The notes beneath the pieces are model-generated. The model was not told the origin of the DNA. It made no database searches and was given only the letters and a program-made list of their open reading frames with translations. Shown piece by piece: positions 34,634 to 42,852 of a stretch of DNA of 64,000 nt. A program made the position numbers and the translations under genes. Numbering within the stretch: the first letter of the stretch is position 1; each line of letters begins with the position of its first letter. This DNA is from an uncultured Pelagibacteraceae bacterium (GTDB lineage Bacteria > Pseudomonadota > Alphaproteobacteria > Pelagibacterales > Pelagibacteraceae). The stretch is taken from positions 1-64,000 of the forward strand of contig CACJZT010000001.1 in the NCBI GenBank assembly GCA_902598015.1. The letters run 5' to 3'.

Positions 34634-35574
34634 CAATTTCTAATTTTATTCTCATATTTTTTTCTGATTTTTAATACATCAACTAAATATTGGTCTCTAA
34701 TATTTGAAAGCATATTAATTGATTTACCTTTAGCTTGTTTTTTTGTGCCTGATATAAGTTTATCAGATAATTTATTTGTTAACTTTGGAGCTTTTAATTT
34801 TGTCCAAGGTAATTTTAAGGCTGGACCAAATTGCTTTAACATATGTTTCATTCCTGCATTACCTCCAGCAAGATGAAAGGTTAAAAAGGTGCCCATTATT
34901 GAGTATCTAAGACCTGGTCCATCTTCTATTGCACGATCTAATTCCTGAGTTGTTGCATAATTTTCGTTAATTATATGCAAACCTTCTCTCCACAGTGCTT
35001 CTTGAAGTCTATCTGATAAATAACCTGGTAGTTCTTTTTTAAGCATAATTGGTTTCATAGAGATTGATTTGTAATAATTGTTTGCATCTAAAAGAAACTT
35101 TCTTGTAGTTTTTTTTCCAGGAACTATTTCAACTGCTGGCAATAAATACGCTGGGTTAAATGGATGTCCAATTATGCCTCTTTGAGGATTTTTACTCTTA
35201 GAAAAAATTTTAGAGGGCAAAAGTCCTGACGAACTTGAAGAAATAATTACATTTGATTTTACATATTTAGAGATTTTTTGGATTAAATCAGTTTTAACTT
35301 TATAATTCTCTAATACACTTTCTTGAACAAAATCGACATTTACAAGAGCTTTTTCAAGTGAATTAAAAAATTTTAAATTTTTAATTAAAATCTTTTTTCC
35401 AAAAAGTTTTTTTATACTTTTTGAAGTTCTTTTTATTTCTTTTAAAACATAATTTTTAAGATTTTTGTTTTGATCATATGCATGAACGATTTTATTGTGT
35501 GCTAAATTTCTTATTATCCAGCCAGTCCCTATGACACCAGTTCCAACTATTCCTACAGTTTTAATTTTTGACAT
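34633..35574 (-). CDS. Carnitine 3-dehydrogenase-like 3-hydroxyacyl-CoA dehydrogenase family protein
   Basis: A 313-residue NAD-dependent dehydrogenase. The Rossmann motif is GIVGTGVIGTGWI, and the substrate part has IGHPFNPAYLLPAVEIVPG, which is characteristic of carnitine dehydrogenase and its 3-hydroxyacyl-CoA dehydrogenase relatives. It starts right after the BKACE gene; the two overlap by one base. L-carnitine would be oxidised to 3-dehydrocarnitine, which the BKACE protein cleaves with acetyl-CoA to betainyl-CoA and acetoacetate. Together with a thioesterase at 37385 this is the full set of enzymes from carnitine to glycine betaine. Assignment is by motif and context. Confidence 0.82.
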   Translation of the reverse strand: MSKIKTVGIVGTGVIGTGWIIRNLAHNKIVHAYDQNKNLKNYVLKEIKRTSKSIKKLFGKKILIKNLKFFNSLEKALVNVDFVQESVLENYKVKTDLIQKISKYVKSNVIISSSSSGLLPSKIFSKSKNPQRGIIGHPFNPAYLLPAVEIVPGKKTTRKFLLDANNYYKSISMKPIMLKKELPGYLSDRLQEALWREGLHIINENYATTQELDRAIEDGPGLRYSIMGTFLTFHLAGGNAGMKHMLKQFGPALKLPWTKLKAPKLTNKLSDKLISGTKKQAKGKSINMLSNIRDQYLVDVLKIRKKYENKIRN

Positions 35575-36461
35575 TACTTGTGTTTTACAAGCTTTAATTT
35601 TTCTCTTGTTTCTGAAGGTGACATAATCTCTACACCAAGATCTGTGACGATCCTTATAGCTTTCTCAACTAATTGAGGATTTGTTGCCAATTTACCTTTG
35701 GATAAATATAAATTATCCTCTAAACCAACTCTTGGGTTACCTCCCATTACTACAGTTTGAGCAACATATGGCATTTCGTTTTTAGATATTGCAAAACCTG
35801 ACCATATACCTTCTTTAGGCATTATATCTTTCATTGCTTGCATAGCTAATGGTGTTGCGGGTGCTCCCCACGGAATTCCTAAACACATTTGAAAAAGAGG
35901 TGGATCACTTAATAATCCCTCTTTATATAACTGAGCTCCAAACCACATATTTCCCAAATCAAAAGCTTCTATTTCGGGTTTAACTTTTATTTCCTGAAGC
36001 TTTTTAGCAGCTTTTCTTAAATCGTTAGGTGTATTAACTGTAATAACAGAACTGTCTCCAAAATTTAATGTACCACAATCAAGTGTACATATTTCTGGAA
36101 GAAATTGTTCAGCATTGGCTATTCTCTCCATTACATTTGCCATGTCTGTCATTGGACCAAATTCTAAAGGGTTTTTGCCTTGGCCTATATCTAAATCACC
36201 ACCCATTCCTGTTGTAAGATTAAGAATTACATCAGTTTCAGATGATCTTACTCTATCAACTACTTCTTTATAAAGCTCGAGTCTTCTACTTGGAGTTCCA
36301 TCTTCTTCTCTAACATGAATATGAGCAATAGCAGCACCAGCTTTCGCAGACTCTATTGCTGCTTTTGCAATTTGCTCTGGAGTTTTGGGTAAATCAGGAT
36401 GTTTGCTTGCTGTATCACCAGATCCTGTAACTGCGCATGAGATGAAGACTTTATTGTTCAT
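35574..36461 (-). CDS. BKACE-family beta-keto acid cleavage enzyme (dehydrocarnitine cleavage-like)
   Basis: A 295-residue zinc enzyme of the 3-keto-5-aminohexanoate cleavage family. It has FISCAVTGSGDTASKHPDLP at the start, the zinc motif AHIHVREEDG with two His, and IPWGAPATPLAMQAM. ICTLDCGTLNFGD and MGGNPRVGLEDNLYL are also family blocks. These enzymes condense a beta-keto acid with acetyl-CoA and release acetoacetate and a new acyl-CoA. Next to a carnitine-dehydrogenase-like gene, dehydrocarnitine is the likely substrate. It is divergent from the CitE-like gene with a 58-bp spacer. Confidence 0.87.
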   Translation of the reverse strand: MNNKVFISCAVTGSGDTASKHPDLPKTPEQIAKAAIESAKAGAAIAHIHVREEDGTPSRRLELYKEVVDRVRSSETDVILNLTTGMGGDLDIGQGKNPLEFGPMTDMANVMERIANAEQFLPEICTLDCGTLNFGDSSVITVNTPNDLRKAAKKLQEIKVKPEIEAFDLGNMWFGAQLYKEGLLSDPPLFQMCLGIPWGAPATPLAMQAMKDIMPKEGIWSGFAISKNEMPYVAQTVVMGGNPRVGLEDNLYLSKGKLATNPQLVEKAIRIVTDLGVEIMSPSETREKLKLVKHK

Positions 36462-36519
36462 TTTTATTTATAGAAAAATATAATATCATAACATTAATAA
36501 TTATAGGAAATAAAATTAA

Positions 36520-37380
36520 ATGGACTTAAATAAACTAAGAGTAAGACGTAGTTTTATATTTACCCCAGGTCTTCAACCAGAAATGTTTCCAAAAGCCTTA
36601 GCTTCAGGTGCTGATATGGTTTGTATTGAATTAGAAGATGGAATAGCCATGAAAGATAAAGATGAAGCAAGAAAAAATACTATTGATGCATTAAAGTCAC
36701 TAGAAGTAAAAAATGATGTTGAATTAGTTGTTAGATTAAATTGTCAAAGAACTAAACATGGACTTCTAGACTTAGAAGCTATTGCTTCAAATAAACTAAA
36801 AGTTAAAGCTATCATGTTACCTAAAGTTAAAACGCCTGACGAAATTACATTTATTGATGACATGCTTACTGATTGTGGTTTAGATACTGATCTTCATGTT
36901 ATAATGGAAACTAATCAAGCTCTTGAAAGTATTTATGATATTGCACATTCTAGCGATAGAATAGTTGCTCTATATTTCGGAGGAGAAGATATGGCAGCAG
37001 AATTGAGAGTGGAAAACAAATTAGAGAATTTAGTTTATGCAAGATCAAGATTAGTTCATGCTGGTGCAAGTAAAGGAGTTGATGTTATTGATGTTCCGTA
37101 TTTAAATCTTGAAAATATGGAAGGGATGAAAAAAGAAGCGCAGTTTGTTAAAAACTTAGGTTTTACAGGAAAAGGATCTATTCATCCAAAACAAATAAGT
37201 ATTTTAAATGAAATTTTTACTCCATCAGAAGAAGAAATAAGTAAAGCTAAAAGAATTATGGATCAATTTAAAAAAGCTAATACAGGTTTGGTTGTAATTG
37301 ATGGCAAATTAATAGAAAGACCAGTTTTACGAGAGATGCAAAGAAAATTGTTAGTAGCAAATAAAATAAATAAAAGCTGA
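36520..37380 (+). CDS. HpcH/HpaI aldolase family, CitE-like lyase
   Basis: A 286-residue TIM-barrel lyase of the CitE/malyl-CoA lyase group. The opening RRSFIFTPGLQPEMFPKALA and the acidic ELEDGI metal-site motif are typical, as is ALYFGGEDMAAEL. Near the C-terminus FTGKGSIHPKQISILNEIF matches the family. It cleaves or forms 3-hydroxy-acyl-CoA or citramalyl/malyl-type esters. It begins the plus-strand run with the thioesterase, HD oxygenase and GMC genes, with AGGAAA as ribosome site. Its exact substrate in a carnitine/betaine region is unknown. Confidence 0.87.
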   Translation: MDLNKLRVRRSFIFTPGLQPEMFPKALASGADMVCIELEDGIAMKDKDEARKNTIDALKSLEVKNDVELVVRLNCQRTKHGLLDLEAIASNKLKVKAIMLPKVKTPDEITFIDDMLTDCGLDTDLHVIMETNQALESIYDIAHSSDRIVALYFGGEDMAAELRVENKLENLVYARSRLVHAGASKGVDVIDVPYLNLENMEGMKKEAQFVKNLGFTGKGSIHPKQISILNEIFTPSEEEISKAKRIMDQFKKANTGLVVIDGKLIERPVLREMQRKLLVANKINKS

Positions 37381-37384
37381 TAAA

Positions 37385-37852
37385 ATGTCATTTCATTTGG
37401 CTTCGAGAAAAATAATTAAAGATTGGACAGATTATAATGAGCATATGAACATGGCTTATTATGTTTTAATTTTTGATGAAGCTTGGGAGACGATGCTTAA
37501 TAAATTTGAAATGGGTGGAGCTAAAGCACAAATTAATAAAAGAAGCACAATGGTGGTTGAAACACGAACAACTTATAACAACGAAGTTAAAGAGAATGAA
37601 GAAGTAGATGTTTATTGCACTTTTTTTGATCATGATAAAAAAAGATTACATTTAAAATGTGAAATGATTGAAAAAAAAACAAAAAAACTTGCTGCAACAA
37701 CAGAAAGTCTCTCTCTTTATATTGATCTAGATAAACGAAAAGTTACAGAATTTGAAGAAGATAAAATAAAAATTATGGATGATTTTATCAATGAGAATAA
37801 AAATAATTTTAAAACTGATAATCTTGTACTTACAGATAAATTAAAAAAATAA
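37385..37852 (+). CDS. Hotdog-fold thioesterase (betainyl-CoA thioesterase-like)
   Basis: A 155-residue 4-hydroxybenzoyl-CoA thioesterase-type protein. DWTDYNEHMNMAYYVLIFDE is the active-site segment with the conserved Asp/Asn-His-Met pattern. In carnitine catabolism a small hotdog thioesterase releases glycine betaine from betainyl-CoA, and the neighbours here supply the two preceding steps. It starts 4 bp after the CitE-like gene and abuts the HD-domain gene with no spacer. Another short acyl-CoA could be the substrate. Confidence 0.78.
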   Translation: MSFHLASRKIIKDWTDYNEHMNMAYYVLIFDEAWETMLNKFEMGGAKAQINKRSTMVVETRTTYNNEVKENEEVDVYCTFFDHDKKRLHLKCEMIEKKTKKLAATTESLSLYIDLDKRKVTEFEEDKIKIMDDFINENKNNFKTDNLVLTDKLKK

Positions 37853-38389
37853 ATGCAAATTGTAGAAGAAATTATTTATAATTTTGAAAATAATAAATCT
37901 TTATATATAGGTGAAAATATAACGATAGCAGATCACATGATTCAATCTGCAATGCTTGCAGAAAAGGCAAAATGTGACGATGATCTAATATGTTCTTGCT
38001 TACTTCATGATTATGGACATTTTGTTATCGATGATCCAGATAAATTAGTAGAAAATAATAAAGATGGTGAACATGAGGTAATTGGATACAAATTTCTAAA
38101 AAAATATTTTAGCAACAAAGTTGTAAAACCAATTAAATATCATGTTTTAGCCAAGCGATATTTAGCAAGAGACAAAAGGTATTATAACAAATTGTCTAAA
38201 GCATCAAAGATTAGTCTAAAACTTCAAGGGGGAATTTTGAATGATAAAGAGTGTGAAGATTTTGAAAATAAAGATTATTTCAAAAGTTCCATACTTCTCA
38301 GAAAATTTGATGAAGCTTCAAAAAAAGTTGGTATTAAAATGAAAAATATCAATCAATATAAAGATTTAATAAAATTAAAATTAAAATGA
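37853..38389 (+). CDS. HD-domain oxygenase, PhnZ/TmpB-like
   Basis: A 178-residue HD-fold protein that matches the mixed-valent diiron oxygenases PhnZ and TmpB rather than phosphohydrolases. Tyr18, Glu21 and His28 are spaced 3 and 7, as the PhnZ residues Tyr24, Glu27 and His34 are. His52-Asp53 (LLHDYGH) and His74 also fall at the PhnZ spacing. KYHVLAKRY, KASKISLKLQGG and LLRKFDEASKK are family blocks. PhnZ cleaves 2-amino-1-hydroxyethylphosphonate to glycine and phosphate. TmpB cleaves the trimethylated analogue to glycine betaine and phosphate. A TmpA-like gene is at 31162. It overlaps the GMC gene by 4 bp (ATGA). Confidence 0.8.
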   Translation: MQIVEEIIYNFENNKSLYIGENITIADHMIQSAMLAEKAKCDDDLICSCLLHDYGHFVIDDPDKLVENNKDGEHEVIGYKFLKKYFSNKVVKPIKYHVLAKRYLARDKRYYNKLSKASKISLKLQGGILNDKECEDFENKDYFKSSILLRKFDEASKKVGIKMKNINQYKDLIKLKLK

Positions 38390-39966
38390 ATTTTGATTAT
38401 ATAATAATCGGTGCTGGCACAGCAGGTTGTGTTCTTGCAAATAGACTAAGTGAAAATGGTAAATTTAATGTTGCTTTATTTGAAGCGGGTGGATCTAGTG
38501 ATATTTGGAAGGTTAATATGCCTTTGGCAATTTTGTATGCAATGCATGATCCAAAATATAACTATAAATATTATTCGGAACCAGAACCTAATTTAAATAA
38601 TAGGAGATTATTTTGCCCAAGAGGAAAAATGATAGGTGGTTGTTCTGCACATAATGGGATGGTTTACGTTCGAGGAAACAAAAATGATTATGAAAGATGG
38701 GCTTCATTTGGTCTAAAATCATGGTCTTATGAAAATGTTTTACCATTTTTTAAAAAAATTGAGACATGGTCTGAAGGAGAGAATAAATTCAGAGGTGGGA
38801 AAGGAATTTTACCAGTAAATCAATCCAAAAACAAAAATCCATTGTTTAGTGCTTTTATTGATGCTTCTGTCGAAGCAGGATATAAAAAAAATGATGACAT
38901 GAACGGAGAAGATCAAGAGGGATTTGGAATGTATGACATTACAATTCATAAAGGACAAAGAGCTAGCGCTTCTAAATATTATCTAGAACCAGCAAAAAAA
39001 AGAAAAAATTTAAAAGTCTTCACAAATTCGTTTGCTGAAAGAATTATTTTTGAAGGAAAGAAAGCAGTCGGAATAGAAGTAAATATAAAAAATAAAGTCA
39101 CAAAAGTTTATGCAAATAAAGAAGTTGTGCTGAGTGGAGGTTCAATCAATTCACCACAATTATTGATGTTATCAGGTGTTGGACCTGAAAAAGATTTAAA
39201 AGATAAAGGGATTAATGTTATCCACTCTTTAGAAGGAGTGGGTCAAAATTTACAAGATCACTTAGAAACTTACATTCAGCAAGAATGCAAAACTAAAGAT
39301 ACGCTCTATTCTTATGTTAGCAAAATAAATATGCTTAAAATTGGTATTCAATGGTTTCTTTCAAAAAGTGGCCCATGTTCTACTTCATTTTTAGAAGCAG
39401 GTGGTTTTTGCAAATCTTCAGAAGATAAAAGCTATCCGAATATTCAATTTCATTTTTTTCCAGCATTTGTAATCGATCATGGATTAGTTGACCCTGACAG
39501 ACATGGTTATCAATTACATGCAAGTTTGAATCAACCTAAAAGTAGAGGACATATTAAATTAAATAGTTCAAATCCATACGATTACCCAAAAATTCAATTT
39601 AATTATTTAGAAGATGAATATGATTTAAAAGAAACAATTAAATGTGTTCGTGTAGCTAGAAAGATTTTAGGTCAAGACTCAATGAAGCCTTATGCTGGAA
39701 AAGAGATTGGTCCAGGTGAAGGCGCAACTGATGATGAGCAAATTACAGAGTATATTAGATCAAAAGCCGAGACAGCTTATCATCCATCCTGTACATTAAA
39801 AATGGGTTTAGACAAAATGGCGGTAGTTGACGAAAAATTGAAAGTTCATGGTTTAGAAAATTTAAGAGTTGCAGATGCTTCTGTTATGCCCGAGATTACA
39901 AGTGGTAATTTAAATGCACCAACTTTAATGATAGGTGAAAGAGCAGCTGACTTTATCCTTAATTAG
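38386..39966 (+). CDS. GMC oxidoreductase, choline dehydrogenase (BetA)-like
   Basis: A 526-residue FAD-dependent alcohol dehydrogenase. The N-terminal FAD motif is YIIIGAGTAGCVLANRLSE, followed by the GMC signature with FCPRGKMIGGCSAHNGMVYV. The active-site His is in TAYHPSCTLKMG, and SGNLNAPTLMIGERAADFI closes the protein. BetA oxidises choline to betaine aldehyde; others in the family act on polyethylene glycol or other alcohols. In this region choline or a similar quaternary alcohol fits. Its end overlaps the convergent GFA gene by 8 bp. Confidence 0.88.
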   Translation: MNFDYIIIGAGTAGCVLANRLSENGKFNVALFEAGGSSDIWKVNMPLAILYAMHDPKYNYKYYSEPEPNLNNRRLFCPRGKMIGGCSAHNGMVYVRGNKNDYERWASFGLKSWSYENVLPFFKKIETWSEGENKFRGGKGILPVNQSKNKNPLFSAFIDASVEAGYKKNDDMNGEDQEGFGMYDITIHKGQRASASKYYLEPAKKRKNLKVFTNSFAERIIFEGKKAVGIEVNIKNKVTKVYANKEVVLSGGSINSPQLLMLSGVGPEKDLKDKGINVIHSLEGVGQNLQDHLETYIQQECKTKDTLYSYVSKINMLKIGIQWFLSKSGPCSTSFLEAGGFCKSSEDKSYPNIQFHFFPAFVIDHGLVDPDRHGYQLHASLNQPKSRGHIKLNSSNPYDYPKIQFNYLEDEYDLKETIKCVRVARKILGQDSMKPYAGKEIGPGEGATDDEQITEYIRSKAETAYHPSCTLKMGLDKMAVVDEKLKVHGLENLRVADASVMPEITSGNLNAPTLMIGERAADFILN

Positions 39967-40435
39967 ACTCGAGATATTCTTTATATCTATCTAAACTTTC
40001 TTTAGGCCAAGCAATTTTAGGATCATACATTTCATCATAGCAAATATCTTTGTTTACAATATTTATCCATGGATCTTTACTTTTAACAAATATGTGTGCT
40101 TGAGGTGGAAAAAGCTCTGGATTAGATAAAGTATTTGTTCTGATACTTATCCTTTTAACAGCAAATTCATAGTCAGAATAAATGTAAACACCACACTTTT
40201 TACAAAAGTAAATTTTGCAGCTTTTTCCACTGCCTGCAATTAACTTCTTTTCTAAAAGCTCACCTTTGATATCTAATGAACTTTCAAAGATACTTGTATT
40301 AACAACGAAAGATGATCCTGTTATTTTCTTACAATCTTTACAATGACAAGCATGTGTAAATAAAGGCTTAGATTTAACAGTATATTTAATTTCTCCACAA
40401 ATACAGCTACCAGAAATTGGTTTAAAATCTTCCAT
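39959..40435 (-). CDS. GFA-family zinc protein (second copy)
   Basis: A 158-residue member of the GFA/CENP-V fold from the ATG at 40435. A longer frame from 40519 would cross the divergent transporter start, so it is rejected. Zinc-site cysteines are in GSCICGEIKYT, HACHCKDCKKITG and YFCKKCGVYIYSD. It may handle formaldehyde or another glutathione adduct. No function is proven for most members. It stands between the GMC oxidoreductase and a DMT transporter. Confidence 0.83.
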   Translation of the reverse strand: MEDFKPISGSCICGEIKYTVKSKPLFTHACHCKDCKKITGSSFVVNTSIFESSLDIKGELLEKKLIAGSGKSCKIYFCKKCGVYIYSDYEFAVKRISIRTNTLSNPELFPPQAHIFVKSKDPWINIVNKDICYDEMYDPKIAWPKESLDRYKEYLESN

Positions 40436-40497
40436 AAATACTTTTAAGAGTATCTTATTAATTATGAAGGTTAAAGTTTTTTTGATATAGGTGCGAT

Positions 40498-41445
40498 ATG
40501 CAAACAAACGATAATACAAAAGGTATTTTGTTTATTATGACTGGAATGGCCTTTTTTTCCATTCAAGACTCATTAATAAAATTCATTTTTGAAGATATTG
40601 CATTATTTGAGTTATATATGGGAAGAACTTTAATACAGGCGACTATTCTCATATCTTTTTTTTTAATAACAAAAAAAAAATTTACTCTTAAAACCCATTA
40701 TCCTTTTTTAACTTTGGTTAGGGTTGTTTGTTTCTTTTTTGGATTTGCTTTTTTTTATATTTCTTTAACCTTTATGTCCTTGGCGATGGTTAGTGCTTTG
40801 TTTTTCTCATGTCCTTTTTTTATGTCTATGTTTGCTAAATTTTTCTTAAAGGAACAAATTGGAATTAGAAGATGGAGTGCAATTGTTGTTGGTTTTATAG
40901 GAGTATTAATTGTACTTAATCCAACAGTTGAAGAATTTAATTTTTTCAAATTAGCACCCGTTGGGTGTGCACTTTGTTATGCGTGCTCAATGACAATTAC
41001 AAAATATACCTCTGATAAAGATAATATTTATACTCAAATGACCTTACTTTATATTTTTGCTGTTGTTGTAAGTTTAATTATTTATCTTATTAGTGGAGAC
41101 GGAAAATTTAATAATTTTTCTGATCCTACTTTACAATTTATTGTTAGAGAATGGTTTACTAACCCTTTAGCTTCATGGCCTTATGTTTTTGTAATGGGAG
41201 TGGTTGCTTCTATATCTTTCTTTTGTGTCTTTTCAGCTTATAGTATTGCTTCACCGTCAATTGTATCTTTGTTTGAATACTCTTATATAATTTTTGCGAT
41301 GATTGCAGGATATATATTATTTGAAACAATACCTGAGCCAAGAACGTTTCTTGGGGCATCTATTATTATTTCTGCTGGAGTATATATTTACTTTAGGGAA
41401 AAAGTCAGAGGTCAAATGATTGCGACAGACACTCCAAATAGATAA
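40498..41445 (+). CDS. EamA/DMT-family transporter
   Basis: A 315-residue ten-segment membrane protein with two EamA repeats: MTGMAFFSIQDSLIKFIFE, then EQIGIRRWSAIVVGFIGVLI, and SIASPSIVSLFEYSYIIFAM in the second. The last motif is like that of the transporter at 25846. The coding sequence contains an A10 run (40671-40680) that does not disturb the frame. The substrate is unknown. It follows a 62-bp divergent spacer. Confidence 0.88.
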   Translation: MQTNDNTKGILFIMTGMAFFSIQDSLIKFIFEDIALFELYMGRTLIQATILISFFLITKKKFTLKTHYPFLTLVRVVCFFFGFAFFYISLTFMSLAMVSALFFSCPFFMSMFAKFFLKEQIGIRRWSAIVVGFIGVLIVLNPTVEEFNFFKLAPVGCALCYACSMTITKYTSDKDNIYTQMTLLYIFAVVVSLIIYLISGDGKFNNFSDPTLQFIVREWFTNPLASWPYVFVMGVVASISFFCVFSAYSIASPSIVSLFEYSYIIFAMIAGYILFETIPEPRTFLGASIIISAGVYIYFREKVRGQMIATDTPNR

Positions 41446-41532
41446 TTGTTTAAATTATAAGTATTTGTTCGAAAATTGAGATAATTTTCTCATTGAAATA
41501 ATAATTTAATAGGATTTAATTTTGATTATATA

Positions 41533-41546
41533 AATTGTTAACAATT
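41533..41546. promoter_or_regulatory. Palindrome AATTGTTAACAATT before the LivK-like gene
   Basis: A perfect 14-bp palindrome 11 bp before the ATG at 41558. A separate repeat with arms GAAAATT and AATTTTC lies at 41471-41489. The two may be operator and leader hairpin, but short AT-rich palindromes are common in this DNA. The ribosome site AAAGGGAAA lies between the palindrome and the ATG. Confidence 0.3.
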
Positions 41547-41557
41547 AAAGGGAAAAT

Positions 41558-42748
41558 ATGAAAAAATTACTAATAGGTATATTCGTGTTTATCTTAAGCT
41601 TTACTTCAAAAGCTTTTTCAGATGGGCATGGAATTAAAATGGGTATTATTTTAGGATTTACTGGTCCTATTGAAACCCTAACACCTGCAATGGCTGCTTC
41701 TGCTGAACTTGCTTTTAAAGAAGCTTCAGATTCTGGCTCATTACTTGGTGGAAAAAAAATATCTGTAGAAAGAGCTGACTCAACTTGTGTTGATTCTGCT
41801 GCTGCTACAACTGCTGCTGAAGGTTTAGTTTCAGGTGGTGTAGTTGCTATTATGGGTGCTGATTGTTCTGGTGTTACAGGTGCAATAGCAACTAATGTTG
41901 CCGTACCAAATGGTGTTGTTATGATTTCACCATCAGCTACATCTCCAGGATTAACTGATCTTAATGATAATGGTTATTTCTTTAGAACTGCTCCATCAGA
42001 TGCTAGAGGAGGACAAGTCTTAGCGGATATTACAAAGGACAGAAAAGTTAAATCATTAGCTGTAACTCATACTAACAATGACTACGGAAAAGGTTTAGCT
42101 GATGTTTATGTAGCTGCAGTTAAAGCTCATGGTATTAAAGTAACAGCTGTTACAGCACACGAAGAAGGTAAAGGTGACTATGGTGCAGAAGTAGCTACAC
42201 TTGCAGCAGCGGGTGGAGATGCTCTTGCTGTTTTAGGTTACTTAGATCAAGCTGGTGGTAGTATAATTCAAGGATCATTAGACTCTGGATCATTTGATAC
42301 TTTTGTTCTTTCAGATGGAATGATTGGTGACTCTCTTACTGACAGATTTGGAAAAGATTTAAATAAATCATTTGGATCTTTACCTGGATCAATGGGTAAA
42401 GGTGCTGGTATATTTAAAGAAGTTGCTAGTGCTGGTGGTATTGATTCATCAGGTCCTTATACAGGTGAAAGTTATGACGCGGCAGCCTTGATCACACTTG
42501 CAATGCAAGCTGGTGGAAAAGCTGACAGAATGACTGTTCAAAAAAATGTAATGTCAGTAGCCAATGCTCCAGGAACAAAAATTTATCCAGGTGAATTAAA
42601 GAAAGCACTTGATTTATTAGCTAAAGGTAAAGCGGTAAACTATGAAGGTGCTACAGCTGTTGAATTTACAGATGTTGGTGAAGCTTTTGGATCTTTTATT
42701 GAAAAAGAAATAAAAGGTGGAAAGTTTAAAGACAAAAAGCAAAGATAA
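41558..42748 (+). CDS. livK: Branched-chain amino acid-type ABC binding protein (LivK-like, copy A)
   Basis: A 396-residue periplasmic binding protein of the type I Leu/Ile/Val group. The signal peptide covers residues 1-21. MGIILGFTGPIETLTPAMAAS is the family start, and AVTHTNNDYGKGLADV and GPYTGESYDAAALITLAMQAGG are further blocks. It lies convergent to a permease/ATPase set (42852-46724), with which it shares a bidirectional terminator, so its transporter partner is probably that one. The ligand could be a branched-chain amino acid, but this class also binds amides, urea, polyols and aromatic acids. Confidence 0.9.
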   Translation: MKKLLIGIFVFILSFTSKAFSDGHGIKMGIILGFTGPIETLTPAMAASAELAFKEASDSGSLLGGKKISVERADSTCVDSAAATTAAEGLVSGGVVAIMGADCSGVTGAIATNVAVPNGVVMISPSATSPGLTDLNDNGYFFRTAPSDARGGQVLADITKDRKVKSLAVTHTNNDYGKGLADVYVAAVKAHGIKVTAVTAHEEGKGDYGAEVATLAAAGGDALAVLGYLDQAGGSIIQGSLDSGSFDTFVLSDGMIGDSLTDRFGKDLNKSFGSLPGSMGKGAGIFKEVASAGGIDSSGPYTGESYDAAALITLAMQAGGKADRMTVQKNVMSVANAPGTKIYPGELKKALDLLAKGKAVNYEGATAVEFTDVGEAFGSFIEKEIKGGKFKDKKQR

Positions 42749-42755
42749 TTAGAAA

Positions 42756-42787
42756 TTAAAACCCCAGTTTCTTAACTGGGGTTTTAA
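42756..42787. terminator. Bidirectional terminator between LivK-like and LivM-like genes
   Basis: Fourteen-bp arms TTAAAACCCCAGTT and AACTGGGGTTTTAA enclose a TCTT loop. The symmetric A- and T-rich flanks let it stop both transcripts. Its right arm overlaps the stop codon of the 22-codon ORF at 42784-42852. Confidence 0.93.
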
Positions 42788-42852
42788 AATAAATATTTGT
42801 CAGATAAATAAAATATTAATCCTAAAACAATACCTAATAAAATATAGTACAT
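42784..42852 (-). CDS. 22-residue hydrophobic mini-protein
   Basis: A 22-codon frame starting with ATG at 42852 that shares one base with the LivM-like stop (TAATG). The same coupling is used between livH and livF and between livF and livG of this operon. The product is almost one membrane helix: MYYILLGIVLGLIFYLSDKY, then LF. The frame ends with TAA inside the stem of the terminator. It could be a small regulatory or structural subunit of the transporter. It could also be chance, since AT-rich DNA yields hydrophobic short frames easily. It is not similar to anything I recognise. Confidence 0.45.
   Translation of the reverse strand: MYYILLGIVLGLIFYLSDKYLF

Noticed and set aside
40436-40519. 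Longer start for the GFA protein at 39959
   Set aside because: The extension overlaps the divergent transporter start and lacks family residues.
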